Shown: positions 34,301 to 42,670 of the stretch, one piece after another
Layout of the letters: each line of letters starts with the position of its first letter
Numbering within the stretch: position 1 is the first letter of the stretch
NCBI GenBank assembly: GCA_963846885.1
Contig: CAWJXS010000003.1
Location: 186,001 to 250,000, forward strand
Direction of reading: 5' to 3'
DNA: 64,000 bases
Source: RPQJ01 sp963846885
GTDB lineage: Bacteria; Pseudomonadota; Gammaproteobacteria; Steroidobacterales; Steroidobacteraceae
Notes under the pieces: model-generated
Seen by the model: only the letters and a program-made list of their open reading frames with translations
The model's database searches: none
Told to the model about the DNA's origin: nothing
Program-made: the position numbers and the translations under genes

Positions 34301-34872
34301 ATCAGCCCTTCGTGGTGTTCAGTCGCCGAGACGCGCCGCGTGCCGAACAGCACGGCGAACAGCGCCATGGTCAGTGCCACGCCGAGCGCGATATCGCGGA
34401 ACCAGGGTACGGCCGGGCCGGCTGGCGCGTTCGTCAGCACACCGATGCTGGCGGACACGCCCTTGTACTGCAGTGCGAGGTACGGGATCGCGGCGGTCAG
34501 CGCGATCACCGTCACGAGGGCCGCGAGCGAGCGGCTCCGGCCGAAGCGGGACGACAGCAGGTCCGAAATCGACGTGATGTTGCGTGCGCGGGCGACGGTG
34601 ATCAGCCGCTCCATGAACGGGAGCGCGAACAGGAAGACGAGGGCTGGGCCGAGGTAGATCGGCACGTAGGCCCAGCCGTCCCGCACGGCCGTGCCCACCG
34701 CGCCGTAGAACGTCCACGTGGTGCAGTAGACGCCGAGCGCGAGTGCATAGACGTGCGGGCGCCACCGGGCGTGGGTTGGATAGATGCGCCGCCGCTCGCC
34801 CCATTCGGCCACGGCGAACAGCAGCGCGAGGTATCCGAATGCGAACGCGGCCAGCACCCAGCCCGAGATCAT
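31384..34872 (-). CDS. crbS: CrbS-type symporter/hybrid histidine kinase
   Basis: A 1162-aa inner-membrane sensor. Order: SLC5/SSS-type membrane domain of about 13 helices (residues 1-500; RWRPHVYALALGVYCTTWTF, ISDLLSSRFGRS), a STAC-like linker, a PAS domain (about 660-750; SVVDAELKLLAWNRRYVDMF), a coiled coil, HisKA (FVAAASHDLLQPLNAARLFA, His about 797), HATPase (GLGLGLSICDRIARLLEHE), and a C-terminal receiver (LCIDNDPTILRAMAALL; phospho-Asp in VVLADYHLDDG). This matches CrbS/MxtR kinases that sense acetate-related substrates and phosphorylate CrbR. The ATG at 34872 begins MISGWVLAAFAFGY. Convergent with crbR. Confidence 0.9.
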   Translation of the reverse strand: MISGWVLAAFAFGYLALLFAVAEWGERRRIYPTHARWRPHVYALALGVYCTTWTFYGAVGTAVRDGWAYVPIYLGPALVFLFALPFMERLITVARARNITSISDLLSSRFGRSRSLAALVTVIALTAAIPYLALQYKGVSASIGVLTNAPAGPAVPWFRDIALGVALTMALFAVLFGTRRVSATEHHEGLMLAIAFESVVKVLAFVGVGVWAWLRLEPGGVRIPQAFASGEGLQGVNFVTTTLLAACAMFCLPRQFQVGVVECVEPADLRRARWTFPAYLALFTVFVVPVVLLAQQTGGAGGSPDTLLLTLPLGEGAPALALLAFLGGLSAATAMVIVASIALATMITNDLVLPALGRSRLVAVEDLGERVLWLRRAAIVGLALLAYAYYRQAGTPANLAQIGLLAFAAFAQFAPGILAGLYWRGATRDGVFWGLAAGFALWLYTLVLPAVAPASALVVAGPAGLGFLRPQALFWFGAAGPLTHGALWSLAANVAVLVGISLRRGTTLQERQSARAFMQPSTRAALPSGASHARVGDLETLAARIVGPAAARRLLVDWSVGSGRPVPRAGDPADRSLLQHVERALAGSLGASSARMLLTHALRRGGLEVDEVAELLDETSQELNFSRRLLQATMENVAQGISVVDAELKLLAWNRRYVDMFGYPDGFVYVGRPVADLMHFNAERGELGPGEPLEQVTRRLLHLRAGTPYVFQRERRDGRVYEIRGQPMPDRGYVTTYTDVTEYKLAEQALLEAKQGLEVRVEERTHALQQALQAEAAAKQQAEEANVGKTRFVAAASHDLLQPLNAARLFASALEAQAGEDGGLREIAAHIDSSLRAAEELLDGLLDIARLDSGAMRPEISTFPIAELLADLERQYAPVAASRQLQLRVVRSEEWVTSDRVLLRRILQNYLANALRYTRRGGVIVTCRGRGRDRGATLTLRVSDTGPGIAEHHLEAIYAEFTRLERQSPWGEKGLGLGLSICDRIARLLEHELELRSRPGRGSTFGVRVPVGRPVVRAPTVARPAAGVARLEGLVALCIDNDPTILRAMAALLERWGVRVVPAATIAEAQSAFARGGIDVVLADYHLDDGEDGLTLIESLRQGALQPAAAALITADHGAEVAARARALGCPVLRKPVRPAALRAFLGAVSAGRAASRARGAL

Positions 34873-34916
34873 CGTCCCCCCGGAAACCCGGGCGCCATGA
34901 TTCTGTGCGCCAACGC

Positions 34917-35690
34917 TCAGCGCACGAGCGAATCTGCCGCCATCGCTGCGCCCACGATGCCCGCATCGTTGCCGAACGCCGCTGGCACGATCTCCGCCCG
35001 GCTGTTGAGCAGCGACCCGAAGTGCTGCCAGTTCTCCGTCACGCCGCCGCCGATGATGAACACGTCCGGCCACAGCAGTGCGTGATAGGCCTCCAGGACC
35101 GCATTCACCTCTGCGGCCCAATCCACCCAGTCGAGTTTCTTGTCGGCCTTGACCTTCGCCGAGGCGCGATGCTCGGCCTCCTTGCCGCGAACCTCCAGGT
35201 GCCCGAGTTCGGTGTTCGGCAGCAACCGGCCGTCCACGAACAGCGCCGTGCCGATACCCGTGCCCAGCGTAATGACCATGACGGTACCGGCGCGGTCGCG
35301 GCCAGCGCCGCGCCTCATCTCTGCAATGCCAGCAGCGTCTGCGTCGTTGAGGAACGAGACCGGACGCTGCAATCGCGCCTGCAGGTGAGCCTGCACGTTC
35401 ATGCCGATCCAGCGCTTGTCGATGTTCGCCGCGGTCCACGCGACGCCTTGCTTGGCGACCGCCGGAAACGCGAGGCCCACCGGGCCGGTCGACGGGAGCT
35501 CCTGCGCCATGGTGACCAGCAAATCGAGCACCGACTCAGGCGTTGCACCCGGCGGCGTGGCACGTCGCTGAGTCTCGCCCATGACGAGGCCGGATTCGAT
35601 GTGTACGAGTCCCGCCTTGATGAACGAGCCGCCGACGTCGAAGGCCAGCCGCAGCGTCAGGTCCCCGTCGTCCTTGTTGTCTTCCCTCAC
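34917..35690 (-). CDS. ppgK: Polyphosphate glucokinase (ROK family)
   Basis: Phosphorylates glucose using polyphosphate and/or ATP. It is 257 aa, the usual PpgK length. Motifs: phosphate-binding LAFDVGGSFIKAGLV, VGLAFPAV, catalytic Asp in FLNDADAAGIAEM, VITLGTGIGTALF, and NTELGHLEVRG in place of the longer zinc motif of other ROK proteins. These point to PpgK rather than a transcriptional ROK repressor; no HTH is present. GTG start (complement of 35688-35690) lies seven bases after the potI stop, so it probably shares the polyamine transport transcript, an unexpected partner. Confidence 0.87.
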   Translation of the reverse strand: MREDNKDDGDLTLRLAFDVGGSFIKAGLVHIESGLVMGETQRRATPPGATPESVLDLLVTMAQELPSTGPVGLAFPAVAKQGVAWTAANIDKRWIGMNVQAHLQARLQRPVSFLNDADAAGIAEMRRGAGRDRAGTVMVITLGTGIGTALFVDGRLLPNTELGHLEVRGKEAEHRASAKVKADKKLDWVDWAAEVNAVLEAYHALLWPDVFIIGGGVTENWQHFGSLLNSRAEIVPAAFGNDAGIVGAAMAADSLVR

Positions 35691-35697
35691 GACGCAG

Positions 35698-36567
35698 TCA
35701 CCCTTTCTTCAGGCTTTCGATCATCTGCTGGTTGGCCGCCAGCGCCATCTGTGCGTCGCGATCGCGGATCTTCTGCTGGCGCGACATCGCGATACCTGCG
35801 ATCAGCACGCCCACCGCAACGATGGCGACCAGGATCGTCGCCAGCGCGTTGATGTCGGGACTGACGCCCAGGCGCACCTTGGAGAAGATCACCATCGGCA
35901 GGGTGCTCGAGCCGGGCCCGGCGACGAAGCTCGTGATCACGAGGTCATCGAGGGACAGCGTAAAGGCAAGCAGCCAGCCTGACATGAGCGCCGGGAAGAT
36001 GATCGGCAGCGTAATGAGGAAAAACACCTTGTGCGGGCGCGCCCCCAGGTCCATCGCGGCTTCCTCGAGCGAATCGTCCATCTGCGCGAGGCGCGACTGC
36101 ACCACGACCGTCACGAACGCCATCGTGAAAGTGATGTGCGAGATGATGATGGTCGTCATGCCGCGGCCCTTGGGCCAGCCGATGATCTGTTCCATCGTCA
36201 CGAAGAGCAGCAGCAGCGACAGGCCCGTGATCACTTCGGGCATGACCAGCGGCGCGGTCGTCAGGCCCGAGAACAGGGTGCGGCCCTTGAAGGGCCCGAA
36301 ACGCGCCAGCACCATGCCTGCCAGCGTGCCGAGCACCACTGCGAGCGTCGCCGAGATCGCGGCCACCTTGAGGCTGAGCCAGGCTGCATTCAGGATCTGC
36401 TCGTTACGCAGCAGCTCGCCGTACCACTTGGTCGAGAAGCCGCCCCACACCGTCACCAGTCGCGACTTGTTGAACGAATAGAACACCAGCGACGCGATCG
36501 GGATGTAAAGGAACGCGAATCCCAGCGCGAGGACGGTCATGCGAAACCAGCTGCGCCCCTGGTTCAT
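35698..36567 (-). CDS. potI: Putrescine/polyamine ABC transporter permease PotI
   Basis: Inner-membrane permease of 289 aa with six helices. Recognised by SLVFYSFNKSRLVTVWGGFS, the Leu-rich helix of FSGLTTAPLVMPEVITGLSL, and the EAA loop EEAAMDLGARPHKVFFLITL that contacts the ATPase. The PotI/PotC group typically has the sequence LDDLVITSFVAGPGSSTLP seen here. ATG overlaps the potH stop (ATGA). It works with PotH, PotA/G and periplasmic PotF; two PotF-like proteins are encoded upstream. Confidence 0.93.
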   Translation of the reverse strand: MNQGRSWFRMTVLALGFAFLYIPIASLVFYSFNKSRLVTVWGGFSTKWYGELLRNEQILNAAWLSLKVAAISATLAVVLGTLAGMVLARFGPFKGRTLFSGLTTAPLVMPEVITGLSLLLLFVTMEQIIGWPKGRGMTTIIISHITFTMAFVTVVVQSRLAQMDDSLEEAAMDLGARPHKVFFLITLPIIFPALMSGWLLAFTLSLDDLVITSFVAGPGSSTLPMVIFSKVRLGVSPDINALATILVAIVAVGVLIAGIAMSRQQKIRDRDAQMALAANQQMIESLKKG

Positions 36568-37478
36568 CGGTGCACTCCCCCGCCCGCCTCGGCGTCCTGC
36601 GCGCGCTGGAAGTACATGATCGGGATGACCAGGAACAGCAGCAGCGCGATGGCCACGGCACTCGCTACCGGCCAGTCGCGGTTATTGAAGAATTCCGTCC
36701 ACAGCACCTTGCCGATCATCAGCATGCCCGGATCGCCGAGCAGCGACGGGATGACGAACTCGCCGACGGCCGGGATGAACACGAGCAGGCAGCCGGCGAT
36801 GATGCCAGGCAGCGACAGCGGCAAGGTGATCTTGAGGAAGCCCTGCCAGGGCTTGCAGCCGAGGTCGGCAGCCGCCTCGAGCAGCGTGAGATCCATTTTC
36901 TCGAGGTTGGCGTACAGCGGCAGGATCATGAACGGGAGGTACGAATAGACGATGCCCACGTAGACCGCGAAGTCGGTCTGCAGCATCTGGATCGGCTGGT
37001 CGATCACGCCGATCGACATTAGGAAGTTGTTCAGCAGCCCGTTGTTCTTGAGGATGCCGATCCACGCGTACACGCGCAGCAGGAACGACGTCCAGAACGG
37101 CAGGACGATCAGCAGCATCAGGATGTTGCGTATCGACGGGCTGCTGCGGGCTATGGAGTACGCGATCGGGTACCCGATCAGCAGGCAGAACAGCGTCGAG
37201 ATGGCCGCCACCTTGATCGAGTTCAGGTAGGCCATCCAGTACAGGTTGTCTTCGACCAGGAACGCGTAGTTGCCCAGGTTGAGCTTGATCTGCAGGACTT
37301 TCTCGGCCGTCCAGTGCAGCAGGGGTTCGTACGGCGGCATCGCGATCAGCGTGCTCGAGAAACTGATCTTGAGCACGATCGCGAAAGGAATCAGGAAGAA
37401 GAACAGCAGCCACAGGTAAGGCACCGCCGTCACCAGCGAGCGCCCGTTCGGCAGTCGCCGCCACAGTCGCTGCATCAT
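36564..37478 (-). CDS. potH: Putrescine/polyamine ABC transporter permease PotH
   Basis: Permease of 304 aa with six membrane helices (first: VTAVPYLWLLFFFLIPFAIV). Family landmarks are LKISFSSTLIAMPPYEPLL, LPFWTSFLLRVYAWIGIL, and the EAA loop LLEAAADLGCKPWQGFLKIT. The sequence ending VPAVGEFVIPSLLGD is FIPAVGEFVIPSLLGDPGM-like and typical of PotH/PotB. The start MMQRLWRR overlaps the ATPase gene stop. Forms the channel with PotI. Confidence 0.93.
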   Translation of the reverse strand: MMQRLWRRLPNGRSLVTAVPYLWLLFFFLIPFAIVLKISFSSTLIAMPPYEPLLHWTAEKVLQIKLNLGNYAFLVEDNLYWMAYLNSIKVAAISTLFCLLIGYPIAYSIARSSPSIRNILMLLIVLPFWTSFLLRVYAWIGILKNNGLLNNFLMSIGVIDQPIQMLQTDFAVYVGIVYSYLPFMILPLYANLEKMDLTLLEAAADLGCKPWQGFLKITLPLSLPGIIAGCLLVFIPAVGEFVIPSLLGDPGMLMIGKVLWTEFFNNRDWPVASAVAIALLLFLVIPIMYFQRAQDAEAGGGVHR

Positions 37479-38621
37479 TTGGTCACCACCACCGGGCTGG
37501 TCGCGTGCCAGTGCAGGTAGACGCGCTCATCCCAGGTGATGCGATCGTCGGCGTGGCGATAGGCATTGGGCTGCGTCACCCGCACGACCTTGCCGGAATC
37601 GAGCCGCAGCAGGTAGATGGACATGTCGCCCATGTACGCGATGTCCTGCACCACCGCGCTCGCCCAGTTGTCTGCTTCCGTCGGCTTCTCGCGGGAGATC
37701 GTGATCTTTTCCGGCCGGATCGCCGCCCAGACGGTCGCATCGGGCGCGGAACTCACGCCGTGGTCGACGTAGATCGGCGCCTCGAGGTCGTCGCAGGCGA
37801 TGCGGACGAACGACGGCTCGTCGTCGATCAGCCGGCCTTCGAACATGTTCACCGAGCCGATGAACTCGGACACGAAGCGGGAATTGGGATACTCGTACAT
37901 CTGGTCGGGCGTGCCGACCTGCACGATCTCACCGTGGTTCATCAGGCCGATGCGCGTCGAGAGCGTCATGGCCTCTTCCTGGTCGTGCGTGACGACGATG
38001 AAGGTGACGCCGAGCGTCTCCTGGATGTTGATGAGCTCGAACTGCGTGTGCTCGCGCAGCTTCTTGTCGAGCGCGGCCAGCGGCTCGTCGAGCAGCAGCA
38101 GCTTGGGCTTCTTCACGAGCGCGCGCGCGAGGGCGACGCGCTGCCGCTGGCCACCGGAGAGCTGGTGCGGCTTGCGCTTGCCGAACGGGCCGAGCTTGAC
38201 CATGTTCAGCATGTCGTTGACGCGTTGCGCGATCTCGTCCTTGGGCAGGCCTTCCTGCTTCAGGCCGAATGCCACGTTCTGCTCCACGGTCATGTGCGGA
38301 AAGATCGCGTACGACTGGAACATCATGTTGACCGGCCGCTCGTACGGCGGGATCAGCGTCATGTCGATGCCGTCGATGAAGATCTTGCCCGAGGTCGGTC
38401 GCTCGAAGCCCGCGAGCATGCGCAGGAGCGTGGTCTTGCCGCAGCCCGGAGGCGCCGAGAAGGCAGAAGATCTCTTTCTTGTAGATGTCGAGCGAGACGT
38501 CGTCTACCGCTACGAAGTCACCGAACTTCTTCGTGACTTTCTCGATTCGCACGTAGGGCTTGGCGTCGGGGTCGGTCCAGGGCTGGAACTTCTGCTGCGT
38601 AGCGCGCGGTGAGGTGGCCAT
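37475..38621 (-). CDS. potA: Polyamine ABC transporter ATPase PotA/PotG (frame break in Walker A)
   Basis: ATP-binding subunit driving polyamine uptake. The N-terminal frame from ATG 38621 (YVRIEKVTKKFGDFVAVDDV, EIFCLLGASG) breaks exactly at the Walker A loop; the remainder resumes from MLAGFERPTSGKIFIDG with Q-loop FQSYAIFPHMTV, signature LSGGQRQRVALARAL, Walker B LLLLDEPLAALD, switch His VTHDQEEAM, and a TOBE domain. Removing one C from the ccc at 38444-38446 restores GASGCGKTTLLRMLAG, so an intact gene in the organism is likely. Together about 380 aa, usual for PotA/PotG. Confidence 0.88.
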
Positions 38622-38660
38622 AACGTCTCGTGCTGGAGGGGAGGTTCGCGGCGCCTTTGC

Positions 38661-39818
38661 TCAGGTACCGGTCATGAAGCGGGTCCAGGTGCGGTTGAGC
38701 TCACGGGTGAAATCGGCAGACTTCGCCACGCTCGGCTGCAGGCGCGCCTTGACGTCCGCCGGCGGGTAAATGCCGGCGTCGTTGCGCAGTTCCTCATTGA
38801 CCAGCTCCGTCGCCTTGCTGTTCGCGTTGGCGTAGTTCACGAAGTTGGAGTTCTTCGCCGCGACCTCTGGCCGGAGCAGGTAATCGATGAAGCGGTGCGC
38901 GGCGTCCTTGTGGGCCGCGTCCACCGGAATGGCGAGCGTGTCGAACCACATCAGCGCGCCTTCACGCGGAATCGAGTAGCCGATGTCGAGAGGCTTGCCC
39001 GCCTCCTCCGCGCGGTCGCTGGCCTGCAGCACGTCGCCGCTGTAACCCACGACGATGCAGAGCTCGCCGTTGGCGAGCTGATCGATGTACTGCGAGCTGT
39101 GGATGGTGCGCAGGTACGGACGGATCTTCATGAGCGCCGCCTCGGCTGCCTTGAGGTCGGCCTCGGCTTCGCTGTTGGGGTCCTTGCCGAGGTAGAGCAG
39201 CGCCGTGCCGATCATGTCGGTCGGATCGTCGAGCATCGAGACGCCGCAGTCCTTGAAGCGGGACAGGATCGCGGGATCGAAGATCAGCTGCCAGCTGTCG
39301 AGGGGCGCGTCCGGCATGATGGCCGCGACCTTGGCCCGGTCGTAGCCGATGCCGGTGGTGCCCCACATGTAGACGACCGAGTGCGCATTGTCCGGATCGT
39401 GGCGCGCCGCGCTCCTGGCCAGGTCTGGATCGACGTTGGCGAGCCCCGGGAGCTTCGCCTTGTCGAGCGGTGCGAAGACACCCGCCTTGACCTGCCGCTC
39501 GAGGAAGTAGGCGCTGGGCACGACGACGTCGTAGCCCGAGTTGCCCGTCAGCAGCTTGGTCTCGAGCACTTCGTTCGAATCGAACACGTCGTAACGGACC
39601 TTGATGCCCGTTTCCTGCTCGAAGCCCTTGATGACCTCAGGGTCGATGTAGTCCGACCAGTTGTAGACGTTGACGATCTCGCCGGCGGCCTTCCCTCCTG
39701 CGGCCGCCTTGGTCGCCGCCGTCGTCTCGCCTCCAGTCGAGTCCTTGCCGCTGCCGCAGGCGGCGACCAGCAGGGCCAGGCCAGCGATCGCGGCGGCTTT
39801 GAATGTCTGGTGCTTCAT
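38661..39818 (-). CDS. potF: Putrescine-binding periplasmic (lipo)protein PotF, copy 1
   Basis: Substrate-binding protein of 385 aa. ATG 39818 (MKHQTF) gives a lipoprotein signal with lipobox LVAAC, then a Thr/Ala/Gly-rich linker. PotF/PotD features: VNVYNWSDYIDPEVIKGFEQ, YDVFDSNEVLETKLL, GYDVVVPSAYFLERQ, VYMWGTTGIGYDRAK, and the C-terminal RTWTRFMTGT. The conserved Trp and acidic residues that hold the diamine are present. A second PotF-like gene lies directly upstream; the copies are perhaps 60% alike by eye, so they may bind different polyamines or be a recent duplication. Confidence 0.92.
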   Translation of the reverse strand: MKHQTFKAAAIAGLALLVAACGSGKDSTGGETTAATKAAAGGKAAGEIVNVYNWSDYIDPEVIKGFEQETGIKVRYDVFDSNEVLETKLLTGNSGYDVVVPSAYFLERQVKAGVFAPLDKAKLPGLANVDPDLARSAARHDPDNAHSVVYMWGTTGIGYDRAKVAAIMPDAPLDSWQLIFDPAILSRFKDCGVSMLDDPTDMIGTALLYLGKDPNSEAEADLKAAEAALMKIRPYLRTIHSSQYIDQLANGELCIVVGYSGDVLQASDRAEEAGKPLDIGYSIPREGALMWFDTLAIPVDAAHKDAAHRFIDYLLRPEVAAKNSNFVNYANANSKATELVNEELRNDAGIYPPADVKARLQPSVAKSADFTRELNRTWTRFMTGT

Positions 39819-39903
39819 GGCGTGCTCGTGGCAGTGCGAATCGAAAACGGGGCGGCCGGATCTCATCCAACCGCCCCGCTGTGTAGGGAAAACCCGGCCG
39901 TGC

Positions 39904-41073
39904 TTACTTGCCGGTGGTGAACCGGGTCCACGACCGGTTCAGCAGGCGCGTGAACTCAGGGGTCTCCGCGAGATCCGGGAACAGCTTGGCCTTGACTTCA
40001 GCTGACGGGAAAATGCCCGGGTCGTTGCGGACCGCTTCGTTGATCATCGTGAACGAGGCGGCGTTGCCATTGGCGTAATTGATGAAGTTGGAATTCGCCG
40101 CGGCGATGTCCGGCCGCATCATGAAATTGATGAACGTATGCGCGTTGTCCGGGTGCTTGGCATCGGCCGGAACCGCATACATGTCGAACCAGATGATGGT
40201 GCCTTCCTTCGGGATCGTGTACTTGATCACGTTGCCCTGGCCGGCCTCGGCCGCGCGGTCGCGCGCCTGCAGGATGTCGCCGCTCCAGCCCACCGCGATG
40301 CACAGCTCGCCGTTCGCGAGGGCGTCGATGTAGTTGGAGCTGTGGATCATGCGGATGTACGGACGGATCTTGAGCAGCAGGTCTTCGGCTGCCTTCAGGT
40401 CGGCCTCGTTCTGGCTGTTCGGGTCCTTGCCGAGGTAGGCCAGCGCAACGCCGACCATCTCGCTCGGCGCGTCGAGCACCGAGATGCCGCAATCCTTGAA
40501 CTTGGCGGCCCACTTCGGATCCAGCACGAGCGACCAGCTGTCGACGGGAGCGTTCGGGTCGATCGCCTTGACCTTGCCTTCGTTGTAGCCGATGCCGTCG
40601 GTGCCCCACATGTGGTTCACGGCATGCTCGTTGCCCGGATCGTGCAGGGCGACGCGCTGCAGCACCTCGGTGTCGAGGTTGCCCCAGTTGGTGAGCTTGG
40701 CGCGGTCGAGCTTCATGAAGACGCCTGCCTTGATCTGGCGCTCCATGAAGGATGCAGACGGCACGACCACGTCGTAGCCCGTGTTGCCGGCGAGCAGCTT
40801 CGTCTCGAGCACTTCGTTCGAGTCGAAGACGTCGTAGTTGACCTTGATGCCGGTTTCCTTGGTGAACTGCTCGAGCACAGCGGGCTCGATGTAGTCCGAC
40901 CAGTTGTAGACGTTGACGACCTTTTCTTCGGTCGAGGCGGCAGCGGCAGGCGCCGCGGCGGCGGGTGCGGCGCCTGTGTCGGCCGCAGGGGGGGCTTCTT
41001 CCTTCTTGCCGCAACCGACGAGGGCTGTGGCGATCACCAGGCTCAATAACCCGGCACGGATGCTGATGCTCAT
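39904..41073 (-). CDS. potF: Putrescine-binding periplasmic (lipo)protein PotF, copy 2
   Basis: A 389-aa paralog of the downstream copy. ATG 41073 (MSISIRAG) is used; an upstream GTG would add 12 residues. Lipobox TALVGC is followed by an Ala/Pro-rich linker (PAAAAPAAAAS). Core motifs: VNVYNWSDYIEPAVLEQFTK, YDVFDSNEVLETKLLAGN, MWGTDGIGYNEGK, IHSSNYIDALANGELCIAVG, and WTRFTTGK at the end. It is the first transporter gene after spuC, 160 bases away, with an 18-bp palindrome in the gap. Binding of putrescine is inferred from the family. Confidence 0.92.
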   Translation of the reverse strand: MSISIRAGLLSLVIATALVGCGKKEEAPPAADTGAAPAAAAPAAAASTEEKVVNVYNWSDYIEPAVLEQFTKETGIKVNYDVFDSNEVLETKLLAGNTGYDVVVPSASFMERQIKAGVFMKLDRAKLTNWGNLDTEVLQRVALHDPGNEHAVNHMWGTDGIGYNEGKVKAIDPNAPVDSWSLVLDPKWAAKFKDCGISVLDAPSEMVGVALAYLGKDPNSQNEADLKAAEDLLLKIRPYIRMIHSSNYIDALANGELCIAVGWSGDILQARDRAAEAGQGNVIKYTIPKEGTIIWFDMYAVPADAKHPDNAHTFINFMMRPDIAAANSNFINYANGNAASFTMINEAVRNDPGIFPSAEVKAKLFPDLAETPEFTRLLNRSWTRFTTGK

Positions 41074-41173
41074 CTTGGACGTACCCCTGTACTTGGCTGC
41101 GAACTGCACCGGACGGCGCGAAGCGAGATGTATAGCGAAGAAATTTTTCCGTGGCTAGGGGGCAGCGCCGCAT

Positions 41174-41191
41174 GCTGCACTTAAGTGCAGC
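41174..41191. promoter_or_regulatory. Perfect 18-bp palindrome upstream of the potF copies
   Basis: gctgcacttaagtgcagc reads the same on both strands. It lies about 100 bases before the potF2 ATG and 43 bases after the spuC stop. No T-run follows on either strand, so an operator for a dimeric regulator is more likely than a terminator. No cognate regulator can be named. Confidence 0.5.
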
Positions 41192-41233
41192 GGGCAGCGG
41201 GCCTGCCCCAGATCCGGGCGGGACGGAAATCCC

Positions 41234-42628
41234 CTACAGGCGACCCTCCGCCTTGCAACGGGCGTAGGTCAGGTCCAGGCACTTCCAGGCCTTCTCGGCC
41301 AGCTCGTCGATCTGCTCACGGCTGATCACGAGCGGCGGCGAAATGATCATGGTGTCCCGCACGGCGCGCATGATCAGGCCGTTCTCGAAGCAGAAATCGC
41401 GGCAAATCGTGCCCACCTCGCCGCGATTGTCGAAGAAGGTCCGGGTGCCCTTGTCCTTGACCAGTTCCAGGGCGCCGATCAGGCCCACCGAACGCGCCTC
41501 GCCCACCAGCGGGTGCTCCGCAATGTCGCGCCACTTCTTGGCGAGGTAAGGGCCCGTTTCATCGTGCGTGCGCGTGACCAGGCTCTCTTGCTGGATCAGG
41601 GTCAGGTTGACGCTGGCCACGGCGCAGGCGGCCGGGTGGCCCGAATAGGTGAACCCGTGGGCGAACTCGCCGCCCTTGTCGATGATCACCTCGGCGATGC
41701 GGTCGCCCACCATGACGCCCCCGATCGGCAGGTAGCCCGACGACAGGCCCTTGGCGATCGTCATCAGGTCGGGCCGGATGCCGAAGTGGTTGGACCCGAA
41801 CCACTGGCCGGTGCGGCCGAAGCCGCAGATGACCTCGTCCGCGACCAGCAGGATGTCGTAACGGTCGCAGATCTTCTGGATCTCGGGCCAGTACGTGTCC
41901 GGGGGGATGATCACGCCGCCCGCGCCCTGGATCGGCTCGCCGATGAACGCGGCGACCTTGTGCGGACCGAGTTCGACGATTTTCTGCTCGAGCGTGCGCG
42001 CGATCTTGAGGCCGAATTCGGCCGGGCTGAGGCTGCCGCCCTCCCCGTACCAGTACGGCTGGGGAATGTGGACGATGTCCGGGATCGGCAGGCCGCCCTG
42101 CTCGTGCATGAAACCCATGCCGCCCAGGCTGGCGCCGGCCATCGTGCTGCCGTGGTAGGCATTCTGCCGGCTGATGATGACCTTGCGCTCGGGCTGGCCG
42201 AGCAGGTCCCAGTAGCGGCGCACCAGGCGCACGACGGTGTCGTTGCCCTCGGACCCCGATCCCGTGAAAAACACCCGGTTGAACTGCGGCGGCGTCAGGT
42301 CGACGAGTTGCTTGGCGAGTTCGATGGCCGGCGGATGGGCGGTCTGGAAGAAGCTGTTGTAGTACGGCAGCTCGAGCAACTGCCGGTAAGCCGCCTCGGC
42401 GAGTTCCTTGCGCCCGTACCCGAGGTTGACGCACCAGAGCCCCGCCATGCCGTCGAGCATGCGGTTGCCTTCCGAGTCGTACAGGTACACGCCCTCGGCC
42501 TTGACGATGACCCGCGAACCCTTCGCGTGCAGGTTCTTGTAGTCCGTGAACGGATGCAGGTAGTGCTGGCGGTCCAGCTCCTGCCAGTGGGCGGTGGTGC
42601 GGTCCGCGATGTAGGGGGTGGGCTTCAT
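41234..42628 (-). CDS. spuC: Putrescine:pyruvate aminotransferase (class III, SpuC-like)
   Basis: A 464-aa PLP enzyme transferring an amino group from putrescine (or another diamine) to pyruvate to give 4-aminobutanal. Features: HYLHPFTDYKNLHAKGSRVI, DGMAGLWCVNLGYGR, FFTGSGSEGNDTVVRLVRRY, the PLP-pairing Asp in LLVADEVICGFGRTG, and the Schiff-base Lys in MTIAKGLSSGYLPIGG. The N-terminal HPFTDY motif is typical of SpuC. The ATG follows a repeat element that fills the upstream space. It is an alternative to the gamma-glutamyl route encoded next door. Confidence 0.9.
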   Translation of the reverse strand: MKPTPYIADRTTAHWQELDRQHYLHPFTDYKNLHAKGSRVIVKAEGVYLYDSEGNRMLDGMAGLWCVNLGYGRKELAEAAYRQLLELPYYNSFFQTAHPPAIELAKQLVDLTPPQFNRVFFTGSGSEGNDTVVRLVRRYWDLLGQPERKVIISRQNAYHGSTMAGASLGGMGFMHEQGGLPIPDIVHIPQPYWYGEGGSLSPAEFGLKIARTLEQKIVELGPHKVAAFIGEPIQGAGGVIIPPDTYWPEIQKICDRYDILLVADEVICGFGRTGQWFGSNHFGIRPDLMTIAKGLSSGYLPIGGVMVGDRIAEVIIDKGGEFAHGFTYSGHPAACAVASVNLTLIQQESLVTRTHDETGPYLAKKWRDIAEHPLVGEARSVGLIGALELVKDKGTRTFFDNRGEVGTICRDFCFENGLIMRAVRDTMIISPPLVISREQIDELAEKAWKCLDLTYARCKAEGRL

Positions 42629-42670
42629 GAGGGGCTCTGTCCGTTGTCGTCCAAAGGGGCTAGGCAGGCT

